Under the pieces are notes generated by a model that saw only the letters and a program-made list of their open reading frames with translations, had not been told where the DNA came from and ran no database searches. Shown piece after piece: positions 22,462 to 31,837 of a stretch of DNA of 64,000 nt. The DNA is from a virus, in the IMG/VR virus record IMGVR_UViG_3300027832_000011, positions 1 to 64,000 of that record; one strand, 5' to 3'. The translations under genes were made by a program, and so were the position numbers. How positions within the stretch are numbered: position 1 is the stretch's first letter; every line of letters starts with the position of its first letter.

Positions 22462-23127
22462 ATGAGTAACTATAGAACAATATTAATGCGTAACGGTGAG
22501 TATAAAAAAACTTTACATAGAGCTACACTTAAGGAAACCGCTTTCATTAACTACCGAAAATTTAAAGAGGTTAGTGATAAAGTATTATTTGAAAAAAGAT
22601 TTATAAATACTAATGGTATCAAACCAGTTAAATATGAGATATTAATAGTTAAAAATCACAAAGAAGGTGATGTGGTTCGTAAAATTAGAAATTCTGATGG
22701 TCTTATGGTTGATGAAGAGGTAATGTTCGGTATTTGGACGGTTCTAGATTCACAACCTTATAGAGTTGAGGAAGAATTTAATGTGTATGGTTTTTGTAGT
22801 AGAAACGATAGGAAACAAATTAGTTACATAATAAAAATTTTATTACATAAAATGAACGTTGATAATAATAGTAAAGAATTGATTGTTGTAAACAATAAGT
22901 TAATTATTTACAATGAAGAACAATTTGATATGATAATATGTAAATGTAAAAAAGACGCTCAAAGATTACATCATACTTTACATGACGCAACTAGAGGTCT
23001 TAAGATTAAGAATATATTATTTATGGGTACTTGTCGCCCTTCTAATATTGGTATGCTATACGATGTTATACACGAGCAAACAGGTTGGGCTTACACCAAG
23101 ATTAGAAGAACTAGTACCAGACCTTAA
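22462..23127 (+). CDS. Hypothetical protein on the plus strand
   Basis: A 221-residue protein (MSNYRTILMRNGEYKKTLHR). The core is alpha/beta and rich in Lys and Asp, with ending GWAYTKIRRTSTRP. No family recognised. It is divergent from dnaJ and one of only four plus-strand units in the window. It converges with the GIY-YIG gene, and the two stops touch. Confidence 0.6.
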   Translation: MSNYRTILMRNGEYKKTLHRATLKETAFINYRKFKEVSDKVLFEKRFINTNGIKPVKYEILIVKNHKEGDVVRKIRNSDGLMVDEEVMFGIWTVLDSQPYRVEEEFNVYGFCSRNDRKQISYIIKILLHKMNVDNNSKELIVVNNKLIIYNEEQFDMIICKCKKDAQRLHHTLHDATRGLKIKNILFMGTCRPSNIGMLYDVIHEQTGWAYTKIRRTSTRP

Positions 23128-23583
23128 TTACTTCAAGAATAATTCTTGAACTTTGATAATGAGCCCATCTATTTTACTTTGTAGGTTATTGATTTCAGTT
23201 TGCTTTTCATCAGGCATATTAATAAAGTAATTTGATTTTATTTTAGAAATTTCTCTTTGATACGCATCACTTTCCCTTAGATACTCATCATACTTAACAC
23301 CTTTTTCACTTTGATTTAATTTCATTATATTTTTTTTTATTAAATTAATTTTTTTTAGTTTTGGTAATTTTTTAATCTTATATTCTTCCTTACTAGCTTC
23401 ACTCCTATTTTCAAATTGTAAAACTAATAACAATATTAATGGACCTCTATTTTTAGTATATTTAGCACCAAGTCCTTTATTATGTTTATTTATCCTATTA
23501 ATCACGTTATTAGATATACCTGTATAGTAACTACCATCAGAACATTTTACAATGTAAACAAACCATTTTGGTGATACATGCAT
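23128..23583 (-). CDS. GIY-YIG domain protein
   Basis: A 151-residue protein. Residues 6-90 carry the GIY-YIG nuclease fold of the small YhbQ/UPF0213 type: FVYIVKCSDGSYYTGISNN, RINKHNKG, and EASKEEYKIKKLPK. A 60-residue charged C-terminal extension follows. YhbQ-like members are single-domain and their substrate is uncertain; homing activity is not implied. The ATG starts directly after the convergent gene's region. Confidence 0.75.
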   Translation of the reverse strand: MHVSPKWFVYIVKCSDGSYYTGISNNVINRINKHNKGLGAKYTKNRGPLILLLVLQFENRSEASKEEYKIKKLPKLKKINLIKKNIMKLNQSEKGVKYDEYLRESDAYQREISKIKSNYFINMPDEKQTEINNLQSKIDGLIIKVQELFLK

Positions 23584-23589
23584 TTACGT

Positions 23590-24099
23590 TTATTCACCTT
23601 TCATTTTATTTATATCGAAATTATTTTCAATATCATTAATCAAAGTATTAATTCTTTCAATTTGTTCACCACTAGCGATAGTTGGGTTTATACATTCAAC
23701 TCTCTCAACACCATTAGTTGGTAAGAATAAAGCCATTACATTATAATTATTATCATTAATGTAAAAATTAACGCTGTCAACAAATTCTTTAGCGATTTCA
23801 CCATTCTTTAATACCTCACTTTCTATGTAGAAACATAAAACTAGTGGAGTATCCCCATGAGATACGTTTAACTTCTCTTCAGTTATCGTAATTGGTGTTT
23901 CAATATTATTTTTCATATCACCCAAAGTTATCTTTACAATAATATCTTTAATTAATTCTTGTTTAGCTTCATCACCAATTACTGTTTGAGCACTTATTTT
24001 AGTATCATCGTCCATCATTTCATACACAATGTATTCTTTTATAACACCACTACAAACCAAACTTTTGTACTCATCTATTTGTTTACTAACTATCTTCAT
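23590..24099 (-). CDS. Hypothetical protein
   Basis: A 169-residue acidic alpha/beta protein (MKIVSKQIDEYKSLVCSG). No family recognised. It precedes the GIY-YIG gene by 6 bp and follows the RNase HII gene, in a short co-transcribed set. Confidence 0.5.
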   Translation of the reverse strand: MKIVSKQIDEYKSLVCSGVIKEYIVYEMMDDDTKISAQTVIGDEAKQELIKDIIVKITLGDMKNNIETPITITEEKLNVSHGDTPLVLCFYIESEVLKNGEIAKEFVDSVNFYINDNNYNVMALFLPTNGVERVECINPTIASGEQIERINTLINDIENNFDINKMKGE

Positions 24100-24145
24100 G
24101 TTTTTTTATTAAGGTTATTAAAAATAAATTTAATAGTAAACAATA

Positions 24146-24760
24146 TTACTGTTTTTTTAACCAAGTATTAACATATTTTTCCCTATGGTAAGATGTTGTA
24201 CCAAACTTTAGTATAGCCTCACCATGTTTCTTACTGTAATAACCCTTATTCCCACCAAAATCATATTCTGGGAATAAGTTACCAACTTTAGTCATGTATT
24301 CATCACGCTTAACTTTAGCTATTATTGACGCTGCTGCTATCGATAGATATGTATCATCACCTTTAGGTACACATACATATGGTATATCACCATATGGTGG
24401 CCATTCCGTGCCATCCACTAAAAGATATTCTGGTTTTAATGATAAGTTATCTAAACATTTATACATGGCCTTAAACGTGCTTAAATTGATTCCATCAACG
24501 TTGATGAATTTAGCTTGTATAGCTTCTATTGAAAAGGAGATTGCCTCATCACATATTAATTCAAAAGCTCGTTCCCTTTGTTTTTGGGTTAATTTTTTTG
24601 AATCCCTAATTAAACCCGATTTAAAGTCTTTAGGTAATATAACTGATGCTGTCACTATTGGCCCAGCAAAGGAACCTCTACCACATTCATCTAAACCAGC
24701 AATATGTGTTAAATGTTTTAAATCATCTGGTGAATAGGATAGTAACTTACTCGCTTTCAT
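24146..24760 (-). CDS. rnhB: Ribonuclease HII
   Basis: A 204-residue RNase HII that cuts the RNA strand of RNA/DNA hybrids, for primer removal and ribonucleotide repair. Catalytic Asp24-Glu25 are in GLDECGRGSFAGP, with a Cys where Ala is usual. Further motifs are YLLVDGTEW near residue 113 and AAASIIAKVKRDEYM near residue 140. Length is normal. The start overlaps the preceding gene by 14 bases. Together with the primase and RuvC-like genes it points to autonomous replication functions. Confidence 0.92.
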   Translation of the reverse strand: MKASKLLSYSPDDLKHLTHIAGLDECGRGSFAGPIVTASVILPKDFKSGLIRDSKKLTQKQRERAFELICDEAISFSIEAIQAKFINVDGINLSTFKAMYKCLDNLSLKPEYLLVDGTEWPPYGDIPYVCVPKGDDTYLSIAAASIIAKVKRDEYMTKVGNLFPEYDFGGNKGYYSKKHGEAILKFGTTSYHREKYVNTWLKKQ

Positions 24761-25004
24761 TTATTAGGTTATTAGGTTCGTCTTCCAGCACGCCTATTGA
24801 TATAATAACACCTTCGATTTCAATCTCGATAACATCACTATGCGTAAATTTACCGTTATTATCACCATTTTTATAAAATAAGTGTTCATCTAATTTTATG
24901 TGCTTTTCGAATGGTATTAAATAACTTAAAGTTAAATTACCTTTCATTATTTTGTCGTTACTGATTATTTCAGAAACTGTTTCTATTAAATCTTGATACG
25001 TCAT
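24747..25004 (-). CDS. Hypothetical small protein
   Basis: An 85-residue acidic protein (MTYQDLIETVSEIISNDKIM). The strand-rich C-terminal half ends ISIGVLEDEPNNLINESE. No family recognised. It overlaps rnhB by 14 bases, so it is coupled to it. Confidence 0.5.
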   Translation of the reverse strand: MTYQDLIETVSEIISNDKIMKGNLTLSYLIPFEKHIKLDEHLFYKNGDNNGKFTHSDVIEIEIEGVIISIGVLEDEPNNLINESE

Positions 25005-25005
25005 A

Positions 25006-25233
25006 TTAGAATTTTGTGAAAAAATTACGAATTAAATTATTTAATTTATGTAGTAATGTTAGTTTTGGTTTTTTAATCACGTCCACTTTATTACCAATGG
25101 TTCTAATTGAATCACCCAAACCATTTTTAATTTCATCAATTAATAAAACTTTATTATTTTTAAGTGTGAGATTTAACCTCTTACTCTCATTTAGTGATTC
25201 ATCAATTTCACGCTCTAAATTAATTTTACCCAT
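25006..25233 (-). CDS. Hypothetical small protein
   Basis: A 75-residue basic helical protein starting MGKINLEREIDESLN. The frame opens to a TTG at 25254, but that TTG lies inside the promoter box, so the ATG is chosen. It is the first gene of the rnhB transcription unit. Confidence 0.5.
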   Translation of the reverse strand: MGKINLEREIDESLNESKRLNLTLKNNKVLLIDEIKNGLGDSIRTIGNKVDVIKKPKLTLLHKLNNLIRNFFTKF

Positions 25234-25251
25234 ATACCATATACTTTTAGA

Positions 25252-25259
25252 CAAATATA
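25252..25259 (-). promoter_or_regulatory. Phage promoter box TATATTTG (gene 25006 and rnhB)
   Basis: TATATTTG on the minus strand, 19 bp before the chosen ATG, in the divergent gap before 25286. Confidence 0.65.
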
Positions 25260-25285
25260 CGTAAATTATATTAAAAACTTATATT

Positions 25286-25588
25286 ATGTTAAATTTAATT
25301 TTAATCACGCTAATAGCGTATGGTATTACGAATATTTTAATATTTGGTAGTATTTTCGAAAGCCTTAGGCTATATATAATTAAACACTCCAATTTCTTAG
25401 GGAAATTAGTTTCATGTATGATGTGTATGTCTTTTTGGGTGGGAGTTTTATTGTCTATAACCGTTAAGTCAATTACATATTCAAATGGACTTGTAGATGA
25501 TAAGATGTTGGCGATATTTTTAGATGCCTCCTTAATATCTGGTGTTGTATGGTTAATACATACATTACAAGAGTATTTTGAAAAATAA
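25286..25588 (+). CDS. Membrane protein with a CxxCxSFW motif (DUF1360-like)
   Basis: A 100-residue plus-strand protein. An N-terminal span (LNLILITLIAYGITNILIF) is followed by KLVSCMMCMSFWVGVLLSI, with the Cys-x-x-Cys-x-Ser-Phe-Trp pattern typical of DUF1360-type proteins of phages. A third span is near the C-terminus. The role in the family is unknown. The gene ends at a strong terminator. Confidence 0.65.
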   Translation: MLNLILITLIAYGITNILIFGSIFESLRLYIIKHSNFLGKLVSCMMCMSFWVGVLLSITVKSITYSNGLVDDKMLAIFLDASLISGVVWLIHTLQEYFEK

Positions 25589-25612
25589 AAGGGTTTTTAA
25601 ACCCTTTTTTTT
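25587..25612. terminator. Bidirectional terminator
   Basis: AAAAGGGTTT-tt-AAACCCTTTT with T-runs on both strands. It separates the plus-strand membrane gene from the convergent minus-strand genes to the right. Confidence 0.85.
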
Positions 25613-25616
25613 GTTA

Positions 25617-26258
25617 TTACATTTCTAAACATATTTCACACATGTCACCATTTTGACATTTACAAACACTTTTAGTTGGTTCAAAAGTTTCCAACTCAAT
25701 TTTACTACCCCTTGGTGGTAAGTCAAATTCTAAATTATTAATTATATCGCTAGAAACAAACTTATTTTTTGTTTTTGGTAATATCACATCTTCAGTCTCA
25801 ACTGTTGGAGGTAATAACGGTAATAACGGTACTAATATTGGTTCCTCAACATTAATAATCACTTCCTCAACTTTAATACTTGGTATAACACTTAATTGTT
25901 TATTAAGGTCGTTAAAAGTGTAATTTAAAGATTGTAATACTTCTAACGAATTAGATTCGAATAAGTTCTCTAATTCAATTATCTTTTTACCTAATAACTC
26001 AATTTTATTTTCTTGCTCAACATTTTTATTTATAACTAACTCAATAAATTCTAATATTTGGTCAACATCTAAATCACCATCACCACTATAAACCATATAA
26101 TAGTTAGGTGTCTCCTCACTCTTACCAATTTTAATATTTTCAGTTTCATCCATCACCCAATGGTCTTTTAATATAACATCCACAATTGTTAAACCTTGTG
26201 TGAACCTAATACCAATTACATGTGGTTTTAATTTGTTAATTTTATCTTGAATCTTCAT
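25617..26258 (-). CDS. Hypothetical coiled-coil protein with a C-terminal Cys cluster
   Basis: A 213-residue protein. Residues about 70-125 form a coiled coil (ENKIELLGKKIIELENLFE). A Pro/Leu-rich linker (LLPLLPPTVET) follows. The C-terminus is CKCQNGDMCEICLEM, a possible zinc knuckle. No family recognised. It overlaps the small membrane gene upstream by one base. Confidence 0.5.
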   Translation of the reverse strand: MKIQDKINKLKPHVIGIRFTQGLTIVDVILKDHWVMDETENIKIGKSEETPNYYMVYSGDGDLDVDQILEFIELVINKNVEQENKIELLGKKIIELENLFESNSLEVLQSLNYTFNDLNKQLSVIPSIKVEEVIINVEEPILVPLLPLLPPTVETEDVILPKTKNKFVSSDIINNLEFDLPPRGSKIELETFEPTKSVCKCQNGDMCEICLEM

Positions 26259-26464
26259 TAATATAATAATTTTATTCCATTTATTAAACCAGTTAAGATG
26301 TAAGAAATTGATAGACCTAGGAGGAATATTGATGGGTTATTAATTATGTATTTCCGATTTTCATCAGAGTAGTATGTTTGTATGAAAAAAAATAAGTGCC
26401 TCACACAATTTAAAATTGATAATATGTATAGTAATATTAATACGCTGTTTAAAAATCCTACCAT
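26258..26464 (-). CDS. Small two-span membrane protein
   Basis: A 68-residue protein. Two hydrophobic segments (VGFLNSVLILLYILSIL and NPSIFLLGLSISYILTGLI) flank a short charged loop. No family recognised. It is coupled to the downstream coiled-coil gene (TAATG overlap). Confidence 0.5.
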   Translation of the reverse strand: MVGFLNSVLILLYILSILNCVRHLFFFIQTYYSDENRKYIINNPSIFLLGLSISYILTGLINGIKLLY

Positions 26465-26471
26465 TAAGCTT

Positions 26472-26699
26472 CTATTTATTAATATTTACGTTATTTAACG
26501 GGTCCTCAGCATTTTTAGTTAATAACACCCATTTATTAAATTTAATCTCATTTAACGCTAACTCACCTAACACACGGTCAATATTATCTGACTTCAAACC
26601 TAAGCTTAAATTCCCATTAATAATATTTTCTAACTCACCTTCAAGTGTTATTCTATCTAACGATAGTTTAATATTCATTATGTTAACTATTTTTTCCAT
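26472..26699 (-). CDS. Small hypothetical protein
   Basis: A 75-residue helical, acidic protein (MEKIVNIMNIKLSLDRITLE). No family recognised. It lies 7 bp before the membrane gene and belongs to the same unit. Confidence 0.5.
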   Translation of the reverse strand: MEKIVNIMNIKLSLDRITLEGELENIINGNLSLGLKSDNIDRVLGELALNEIKFNKWVLLTKNAEDPLNNVNINK

Positions 26700-26748
26700 T
26701 TACTTTTATTTTATTTTAAACTTAACAATTTTAAAATGAAAATAAAGG

Positions 26749-27222
26749 TTATTTAAAAGATTTATTAAAAACTGAGTATAACATTAAAAACATTTCCACA
26801 TCTAATTTTGTTTTATCTATTCTATAATTAAACAATTGTTTCCACACCCTCTCAACACTTTTTTTAGTCTTAATATCATATTTATCAGGCTCTTCTAAAA
26901 AGTAAAAAACCTCATTAAAAAAATCCTTAAAGTATTCATATAATTCTTGATTGTGGTGGAAATAAATATTCTCACATGTAAAACTATCACATACTCGATT
27001 CCAAACCCAATCAAAATGAATTTTTTGGATATGTGGTGGTGAAACGTCATCACCTAAATATGTTTCTTGCGTTAATTTATTTAAACTAAAAATAAAATCC
27101 AAATATAAATCAACTCTTAAAAAATCAACTCCATTATCTCTACAAACATTATAAATGTGGTGTGTATTTTTTGAATTATTTAACGCTAATAGAAAACCCT
27201 TAGTTTTATCTATTTCATCCAT
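26749..27222 (-). CDS. Hypothetical protein
   Basis: A 157-residue helical protein (MDEIDKTKGFLLALNNSKNT), rich in Phe, Tyr and Trp (YEYFKDFFNEVFYFLEEPD). No family recognised. A terminator upstream separates it from the structural-type genes at 27346 and beyond. Confidence 0.55.
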   Translation of the reverse strand: MDEIDKTKGFLLALNNSKNTHHIYNVCRDNGVDFLRVDLYLDFIFSLNKLTQETYLGDDVSPPHIQKIHFDWVWNRVCDSFTCENIYFHHNQELYEYFKDFFNEVFYFLEEPDKYDIKTKKSVERVWKQLFNYRIDKTKLDVEMFLMLYSVFNKSFK

Positions 27223-27270
27223 TTTTACTATAATTTACAATTTTCATTTGAAATATAAATAGCGTACACG

Positions 27271-27300
27271 AAAAAACCCCTATTTAAGGGGTTTTTATTT
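27271..27300. terminator. Terminator
   Basis: AAAAAACCCC-tattta-AGGGGTTTTTA, with T-run on both strands. Confidence 0.8.
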
Positions 27301-27345
27301 AAACTATTATAGTTCTATTAAATTAGGTTTTTAACCTTTTAATAA

Positions 27346-28488
27346 CTATTTTTTGTTTTTACTTAATTCTTTAGTTTTATTAATTAATTCATTTAATTTA
27401 TTGTTCTCATCAATCCTATCCTTACCTTTAACAGCACCTAAAGTATTTAATGAGCTATAAGCGATTAAATGTTTCATCTTACTCATTTCCTCACTAACTA
27501 ACTTTTTATTAGTACCAGAAACAACAATTCCCTGACCTTCTGTTAAACTTCCTTCCCATTTAACTCTATAAGTTTCATTACCATCAGTCATTTCAAAGAT
27601 TTTATTATCAACCTTATAACTTTCTGGGATTAAATTTAATGCGTTAGAAACTCCGTTGAACTCACTTTTAAATCTTAATCTTTTAATACCTTCCATCACT
27701 TTTAAATTATTAATTTTTTTAAATACCCAATTACTACCCATACCATCAGTTGTAACCCAATTACCTTTCTTATCTTTAAATCTATCCATTCCGTTAACAG
27801 AATCAACATAAGTTACTAAATAAGTATTATCATCGTTCTTATTCTTCATCTCGATAGTATCACCTTTATTAGCTTCGAAACCAATATGGAATGTTTCATT
27901 AACATTATCTTTTTCATTTGAAGCACCTTCAACCGCTATTTTTTTACCACCACCAACGGTTTTAGTTCCTTTTGGTAAAACCTCAATATCATCACCAAAT
28001 TGTGTAGTTGGTACTGTGGCTTTATTTCGCTTATCGTTAGAGGATTTTACTGTAGCTACTAATTCAGAACCGAAGTTATCGTTAGACGCACCCCAAACCG
28101 ATTCAGTGTTACCATTACCCTCACCAGTTTCAGGGTTCCATTTACCAGTTTTAACTGCATTACCCATAGTTGAATCACCAGTTAAAGATTTTTTTGCTCT
28201 ATCTTTGAACGTTTCGCTAGGCTCTCTGTCATATTTAAGCATTTCTTGCCCATTTCTGATTTCCATTTCATCATGATATTCTTTTTCAGAACCCTCATAA
28301 TTCATCTTCACACCATCTTCTAACTCGTTATCATCAGTTTTAGCGTAGTCAGCCATTTTTTTAGTAACCTCATCGTAATACTCTTTATTAACCTCATCTT
28401 CATCCTTCTGAACTTTTTCAGTACCTTGAGTTGAATTATGTTTAACAAACGCTTCAAAAAGGGCATTCTTAATTAAATCCTTATCCAT
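27346..28488 (-). CDS. Hypothetical acidic protein, virion or assembly candidate
   Basis: A 380-residue, mainly acidic protein. Its N-terminal 110 residues are Glu/Lys-rich (MDKDLIKNALFEAFVKHNS), the middle Gly/Asn-rich, and the C-terminus helical (EEMSKMKHLIAYSSLNTL). It overlaps the next gene by 8 bases. The pair resembles the large paired genes of unknown role seen in T4-like phages. No family recognised. Confidence 0.5.
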   Translation of the reverse strand: MDKDLIKNALFEAFVKHNSTQGTEKVQKDEDEVNKEYYDEVTKKMADYAKTDDNELEDGVKMNYEGSEKEYHDEMEIRNGQEMLKYDREPSETFKDRAKKSLTGDSTMGNAVKTGKWNPETGEGNGNTESVWGASNDNFGSELVATVKSSNDKRNKATVPTTQFGDDIEVLPKGTKTVGGGKKIAVEGASNEKDNVNETFHIGFEANKGDTIEMKNKNDDNTYLVTYVDSVNGMDRFKDKKGNWVTTDGMGSNWVFKKINNLKVMEGIKRLRFKSEFNGVSNALNLIPESYKVDNKIFEMTDGNETYRVKWEGSLTEGQGIVVSGTNKKLVSEEMSKMKHLIAYSSLNTLGAVKGKDRIDENNKLNELINKTKELSKNKK

Positions 28489-29923
28489 TATTTTTAGTTT
28501 TATTTCTTTTAATTATTTCTCTAACTTCATTAACAGTTCTACCAGTTTTTAATGCAACTGATTCATAAAAACCCTCAATTTTAACAACATCATCAACACT
28601 ACCAACACTACAACCACCATCTTGGGCTACCGTATTGTTATTTAATTTTGTGCAATCATCAAAAGAAACTTGACTATCCGTTTTTTTAAAATTCTCACCA
28701 ATACTACCAAATTTCCTTGGTTGAATGTTAGTTACTCTAGCATTTACATCAAATTTTTTATTTATCATTCTAGTAATACCAAAACCCTTAGCTTCGGCTT
28801 CCTCAATCGTATTACCATCAATATACATGTCTAACTCAACAACGAATCTTAATTTCTTACTATCATCTTTATCGTATCCATCCTCAATCATCTTACCACC
28901 TCTAACTATTGATTTCCTACCCAATGGTTGGACATAACTACCCCCAACGCTACCAGTAGTAGTCATCTCTTTTAAATTATTAAGATGTTGTTCAATCTCA
29001 TCTCTATCACCATCGAAAGTGTTACCCAAAAATTCTTCTTTATTAAATGAAGTTATTTTAGATATTACATTAGCACTAAATAATTTAGTACCTTTAGTGT
29101 CTAATTCAAGCTCACCGCTTTCAATCGCAACATTTATTTTATTGTTTAGGAAATCGTTATCCGAATTTGGGTCATAATGGAAATTCATTAAGTCAATGTA
29201 GTATTTACCACCATCATTATCAGATAATAAACCAAAATCACCATAATTTTTAATTAACATTACAACATTTTCTTGTGACTCCATTTCGTATTCTGGTCTC
29301 GCATCACTTTGATTCCAAGGTGCATTTGAATCATCCTCAGCACCAGATGGGTAATCACCATATTCATTCACATTCCCTAACTCTAAATCATCACCATATA
29401 AAACCTCATCAACTTTTTCACCATCTACATTAATAACTTTACCACCATTTTCCATATCATACCTATTCTCAACGAATTTATTATATAGATGTCTACCAGC
29501 TGTTTTAATAATCTTTAAAACTTCTTGTTTAGGTAATTTATTTATTAATTTTCTATTTAATTTTAAAACTTCACTACCACCAATAACTAAAGTTGTGAAC
29601 AACCCAGTTGATAATAGGAATGCTTTATAATCACCCCAAGTAACACCATTTTTAACCCAAAAAGGTGATAACCCTTTTTGTGATGGGTCGTTAATGAAAC
29701 TCTTAAAAGTACTTATTAAATTAGATAGAAATTCAGGGTCAACACTAGTAAGTGTATCCATAATACCCTCACTCACGTTATTAAGGGTCATTTGTTTTTC
29801 TTTTGACTCAAATAACCTTGAATACTGACCCTTATCTATTTTTAATATTATTCGTTTTCCAATTGAATCCTCATGCTCCTGAATCATTTTTACTTGAGAA
29901 TTAGTTAATTTTATTTTACTCAT
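28481..29923 (-). CDS. Hypothetical protein, partner of 27346
   Basis: A 480-residue protein. N-terminal helices (MSKIKLTNSQVKMIQEHED) are followed by a hydrophobic helix at about residues 105-120 (YKAFLLSTGLFTTLVIGG), then acidic and Gly/Asn-rich segments. A Cys pair lies near the C-terminus. No family recognised. It is coupled to the next gene by an 8-base overlap. Confidence 0.5.
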   Translation of the reverse strand: MSKIKLTNSQVKMIQEHEDSIGKRIILKIDKGQYSRLFESKEKQMTLNNVSEGIMDTLTSVDPEFLSNLISTFKSFINDPSQKGLSPFWVKNGVTWGDYKAFLLSTGLFTTLVIGGSEVLKLNRKLINKLPKQEVLKIIKTAGRHLYNKFVENRYDMENGGKVINVDGEKVDEVLYGDDLELGNVNEYGDYPSGAEDDSNAPWNQSDARPEYEMESQENVVMLIKNYGDFGLLSDNDGGKYYIDLMNFHYDPNSDNDFLNNKINVAIESGELELDTKGTKLFSANVISKITSFNKEEFLGNTFDGDRDEIEQHLNNLKEMTTTGSVGGSYVQPLGRKSIVRGGKMIEDGYDKDDSKKLRFVVELDMYIDGNTIEEAEAKGFGITRMINKKFDVNARVTNIQPRKFGSIGENFKKTDSQVSFDDCTKLNNNTVAQDGGCSVGSVDDVVKIEGFYESVALKTGRTVNEVREIIKRNKTKNNG

Positions 29924-29994
29924 TTATAATATCTTTTAAGTTCTTACATATAAATATTAAAATAATTCATAAAAACACTAAATAAAGGGTTTTA

Positions 29995-30774
29995 TTAAAA
30001 ATTAAATAAATTATAACTGAAACCAACGCCTAATTGGGCTCCTAATCCAGCTGTACCCCTAAAATTATCAACGTAGATACCATAACCAGTATAAAATCCA
30101 ACACCAAACCTTCTTTTTTTAGTGTATTTACTCAAAACTGGGTGGGTTTGAGGGTCTATAATAACTGAGTTTAAATCCTTAAGAGAGAAATCAGGGTAAT
30201 TTGACCTTACAAACATCTCAACATTACCATCTTTTTCTCTTAAACCTTGTATTACGTCAAAACTAATCTCATCATTTATTATCTCAGTATTTAAAGGTCT
30301 TAACTCTAAATTAATTGTATCAACTATATATTTAGAAACGCCAGAAATTCTTCTATAATTTACTGAATCGTAAACTTTTTCATAATCCCATTTCAAACCT
30401 TTCACACCATTAGGGTAAATCGCAATATAGTTTGGTACTTTAATAGTGTCTTTTGGGTTATTCTTAATTGATATAACGTACTTAGTTAGCTGACTAACCT
30501 TACCCTTCTCTTTTGATAATTCATTAGCTAAATCACTGTTTAAATTCTTTAAATCTTTTTTTTCTGAAACTAGTATATTTTTACTATATTCAACATCACC
30601 AACTTTATTTTCACTAACCCTTAATGAATCACTTAAAGCTTTTAAATTTTGCTCAGTAATATTATTTTTAACTTGTAGGTTACTAGATTTATTACAATTT
30701 AAAACCGTTAATAAGATTAAACCTATCATAATAACAATTAACAGTCGGTTGGTTTTTTTATAATCCATTTTCAT
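29995..30774 (-). CDS. Inner-membrane-anchored coiled-coil protein, spanin-like candidate
   Basis: About 259 residues from MKMDYKKTNR; two further ATGs are near. A single N-terminal membrane span (LLIVIMIGLILLTVLNC) is followed by a long coiled coil (residues about 40-100, SEKKDLKNLNSDLANEL). The C-terminal domain is Gly/Tyr-rich (GVGFYTGYGIYVDNF) and looks like an outer-membrane barrel strand. Bacteroidetes phages use proteins of this outline as spanin-like lysis genes. The adjacent amidase-like gene supports that, but it is an inference. Confidence 0.5.
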   Translation of the reverse strand: MKMDYKKTNRLLIVIMIGLILLTVLNCNKSSNLQVKNNITEQNLKALSDSLRVSENKVGDVEYSKNILVSEKKDLKNLNSDLANELSKEKGKVSQLTKYVISIKNNPKDTIKVPNYIAIYPNGVKGLKWDYEKVYDSVNYRRISGVSKYIVDTINLELRPLNTEIINDEISFDVIQGLREKDGNVEMFVRSNYPDFSLKDLNSVIIDPQTHPVLSKYTKKRRFGVGFYTGYGIYVDNFRGTAGLGAQLGVGFSYNLFNF

Positions 30775-31225
30775 CCCTATCACCATTTTTGTATTCAGTA
30801 TTTATTTTTTTAGCCCACTCGTCAGCCCATCTATCATAAAAACCTTTTAGTTTTTTAATCAAATTAATGGTTTCATCATCAAGTTGTAAATTATTAGCTG
30901 TTATATACAGACCATTAGATTCTTCTAATGATAATTGCCACTCCATACCATTTTGTAGTACACCACCAAATATTACATTACTAACATCAGGGTATATTTT
31001 AAATGTTGTGAAATCAACTCTAGCTGAAACCAAATCCCTAAATGTGTTGTGTTCTTGATTTAATTCTTCTTGACTAAGTGATACGGCTTTATTTTCATTG
31101 GAATCACCAACCCCATTTTCACCAAAACCCTCTTTGATTAACCTGTTTCCTTTGGTGTGATTTTCTCTAATAACATTTAACATCTTCCTAGTGATGTCAT
31201 GCTCATTATTTTGCTCTATACTCAT
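30758..31225 (-). CDS. Hypothetical protein
   Basis: A 155-residue soluble acidic protein (MSIEQNNEHDITRKMLNVI). The middle part is beta-rich and the end has WADEWAKK. No family recognised. It lies between the amidase-like gene and the spanin-like gene. Confidence 0.5.
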   Translation of the reverse strand: MSIEQNNEHDITRKMLNVIRENHTKGNRLIKEGFGENGVGDSNENKAVSLSQEELNQEHNTFRDLVSARVDFTTFKIYPDVSNVIFGGVLQNGMEWQLSLEESNGLYITANNLQLDDETINLIKKLKGFYDRWADEWAKKINTEYKNGDRDENGL

Positions 31226-31227
31226 TT

Positions 31228-31836
31228 TTATTTACTTTTTACAATTTTTTTATTAAACTCATTAAAATCGAATGCTGGTGAAACGTCATAATTAAATTTT
31301 GAAAAATTACTCCTAAACATTATACCATCAAAACCATTAGGATTCATTATCTCAACATTGTGACCAATACATTCTAACGGTATTTCGAATAATATGGATA
31401 AATCTTTACATAATGAAACTAAACTATTAAGTTGTTTCTCACTATATGGTGCCCAAAGTTCTTTATCACGCCATTTTTTACTAATTAACCTACTCTTCCT
31501 AATATAAATATCATTATTCCAAGTTAACTTATCTTTTTTTTCATTTTCAACATTAATATAACCTTCATTAACCAAAGTAATACCTATAATTGAGTTATCA
31601 ACTGATTCATCATTTATAAAATAACTAAAGTACTTGGGGTTAAAATGTTCGTAGATAACCCCATTTAAATCAATGGTATAACTTGATGTGTTCTTATAAT
31701 CACCAGATATTCTATTAACCCACCTATCAAAATGTTTCATTTCGGAAGTGTTAGAGTTACCAATAACAATTTTATTTTTAGGTGAGACTACCTTAATATA
31801 ATTCGACTCACCTAATTTATATTCTTTATTAACCAT
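31228..31836 (-). CDS. Amidase_2-like endolysin, possibly degenerate
   Basis: A 202-residue protein starting MVNKEYKLGESNY. An N-acetylmuramoyl-L-alanine amidase-like fold (T7 lysozyme/PGRP type) is suggested by SYTIDLNGVIYEHF, GITLVNEGYIN, IGHNVEIMNP and YDVSPAFDF, which match the family's order. The first zinc ligand position, normally His in V-x-H-x, reads IVIGNSNTS here, so the site may be altered. The third block lacks the usual Cys/Asp. It might be a binding protein or an altered amidase. It follows the large membrane gene with a two-base gap. Confidence 0.55.
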   Translation of the reverse strand: MVNKEYKLGESNYIKVVSPKNKIVIGNSNTSEMKHFDRWVNRISGDYKNTSSYTIDLNGVIYEHFNPKYFSYFINDESVDNSIIGITLVNEGYINVENEKKDKLTWNNDIYIRKSRLISKKWRDKELWAPYSEKQLNSLVSLCKDLSILFEIPLECIGHNVEIMNPNGFDGIMFRSNFSKFNYDVSPAFDFNEFNKKIVKSK

Positions 31837-31837
31837 C

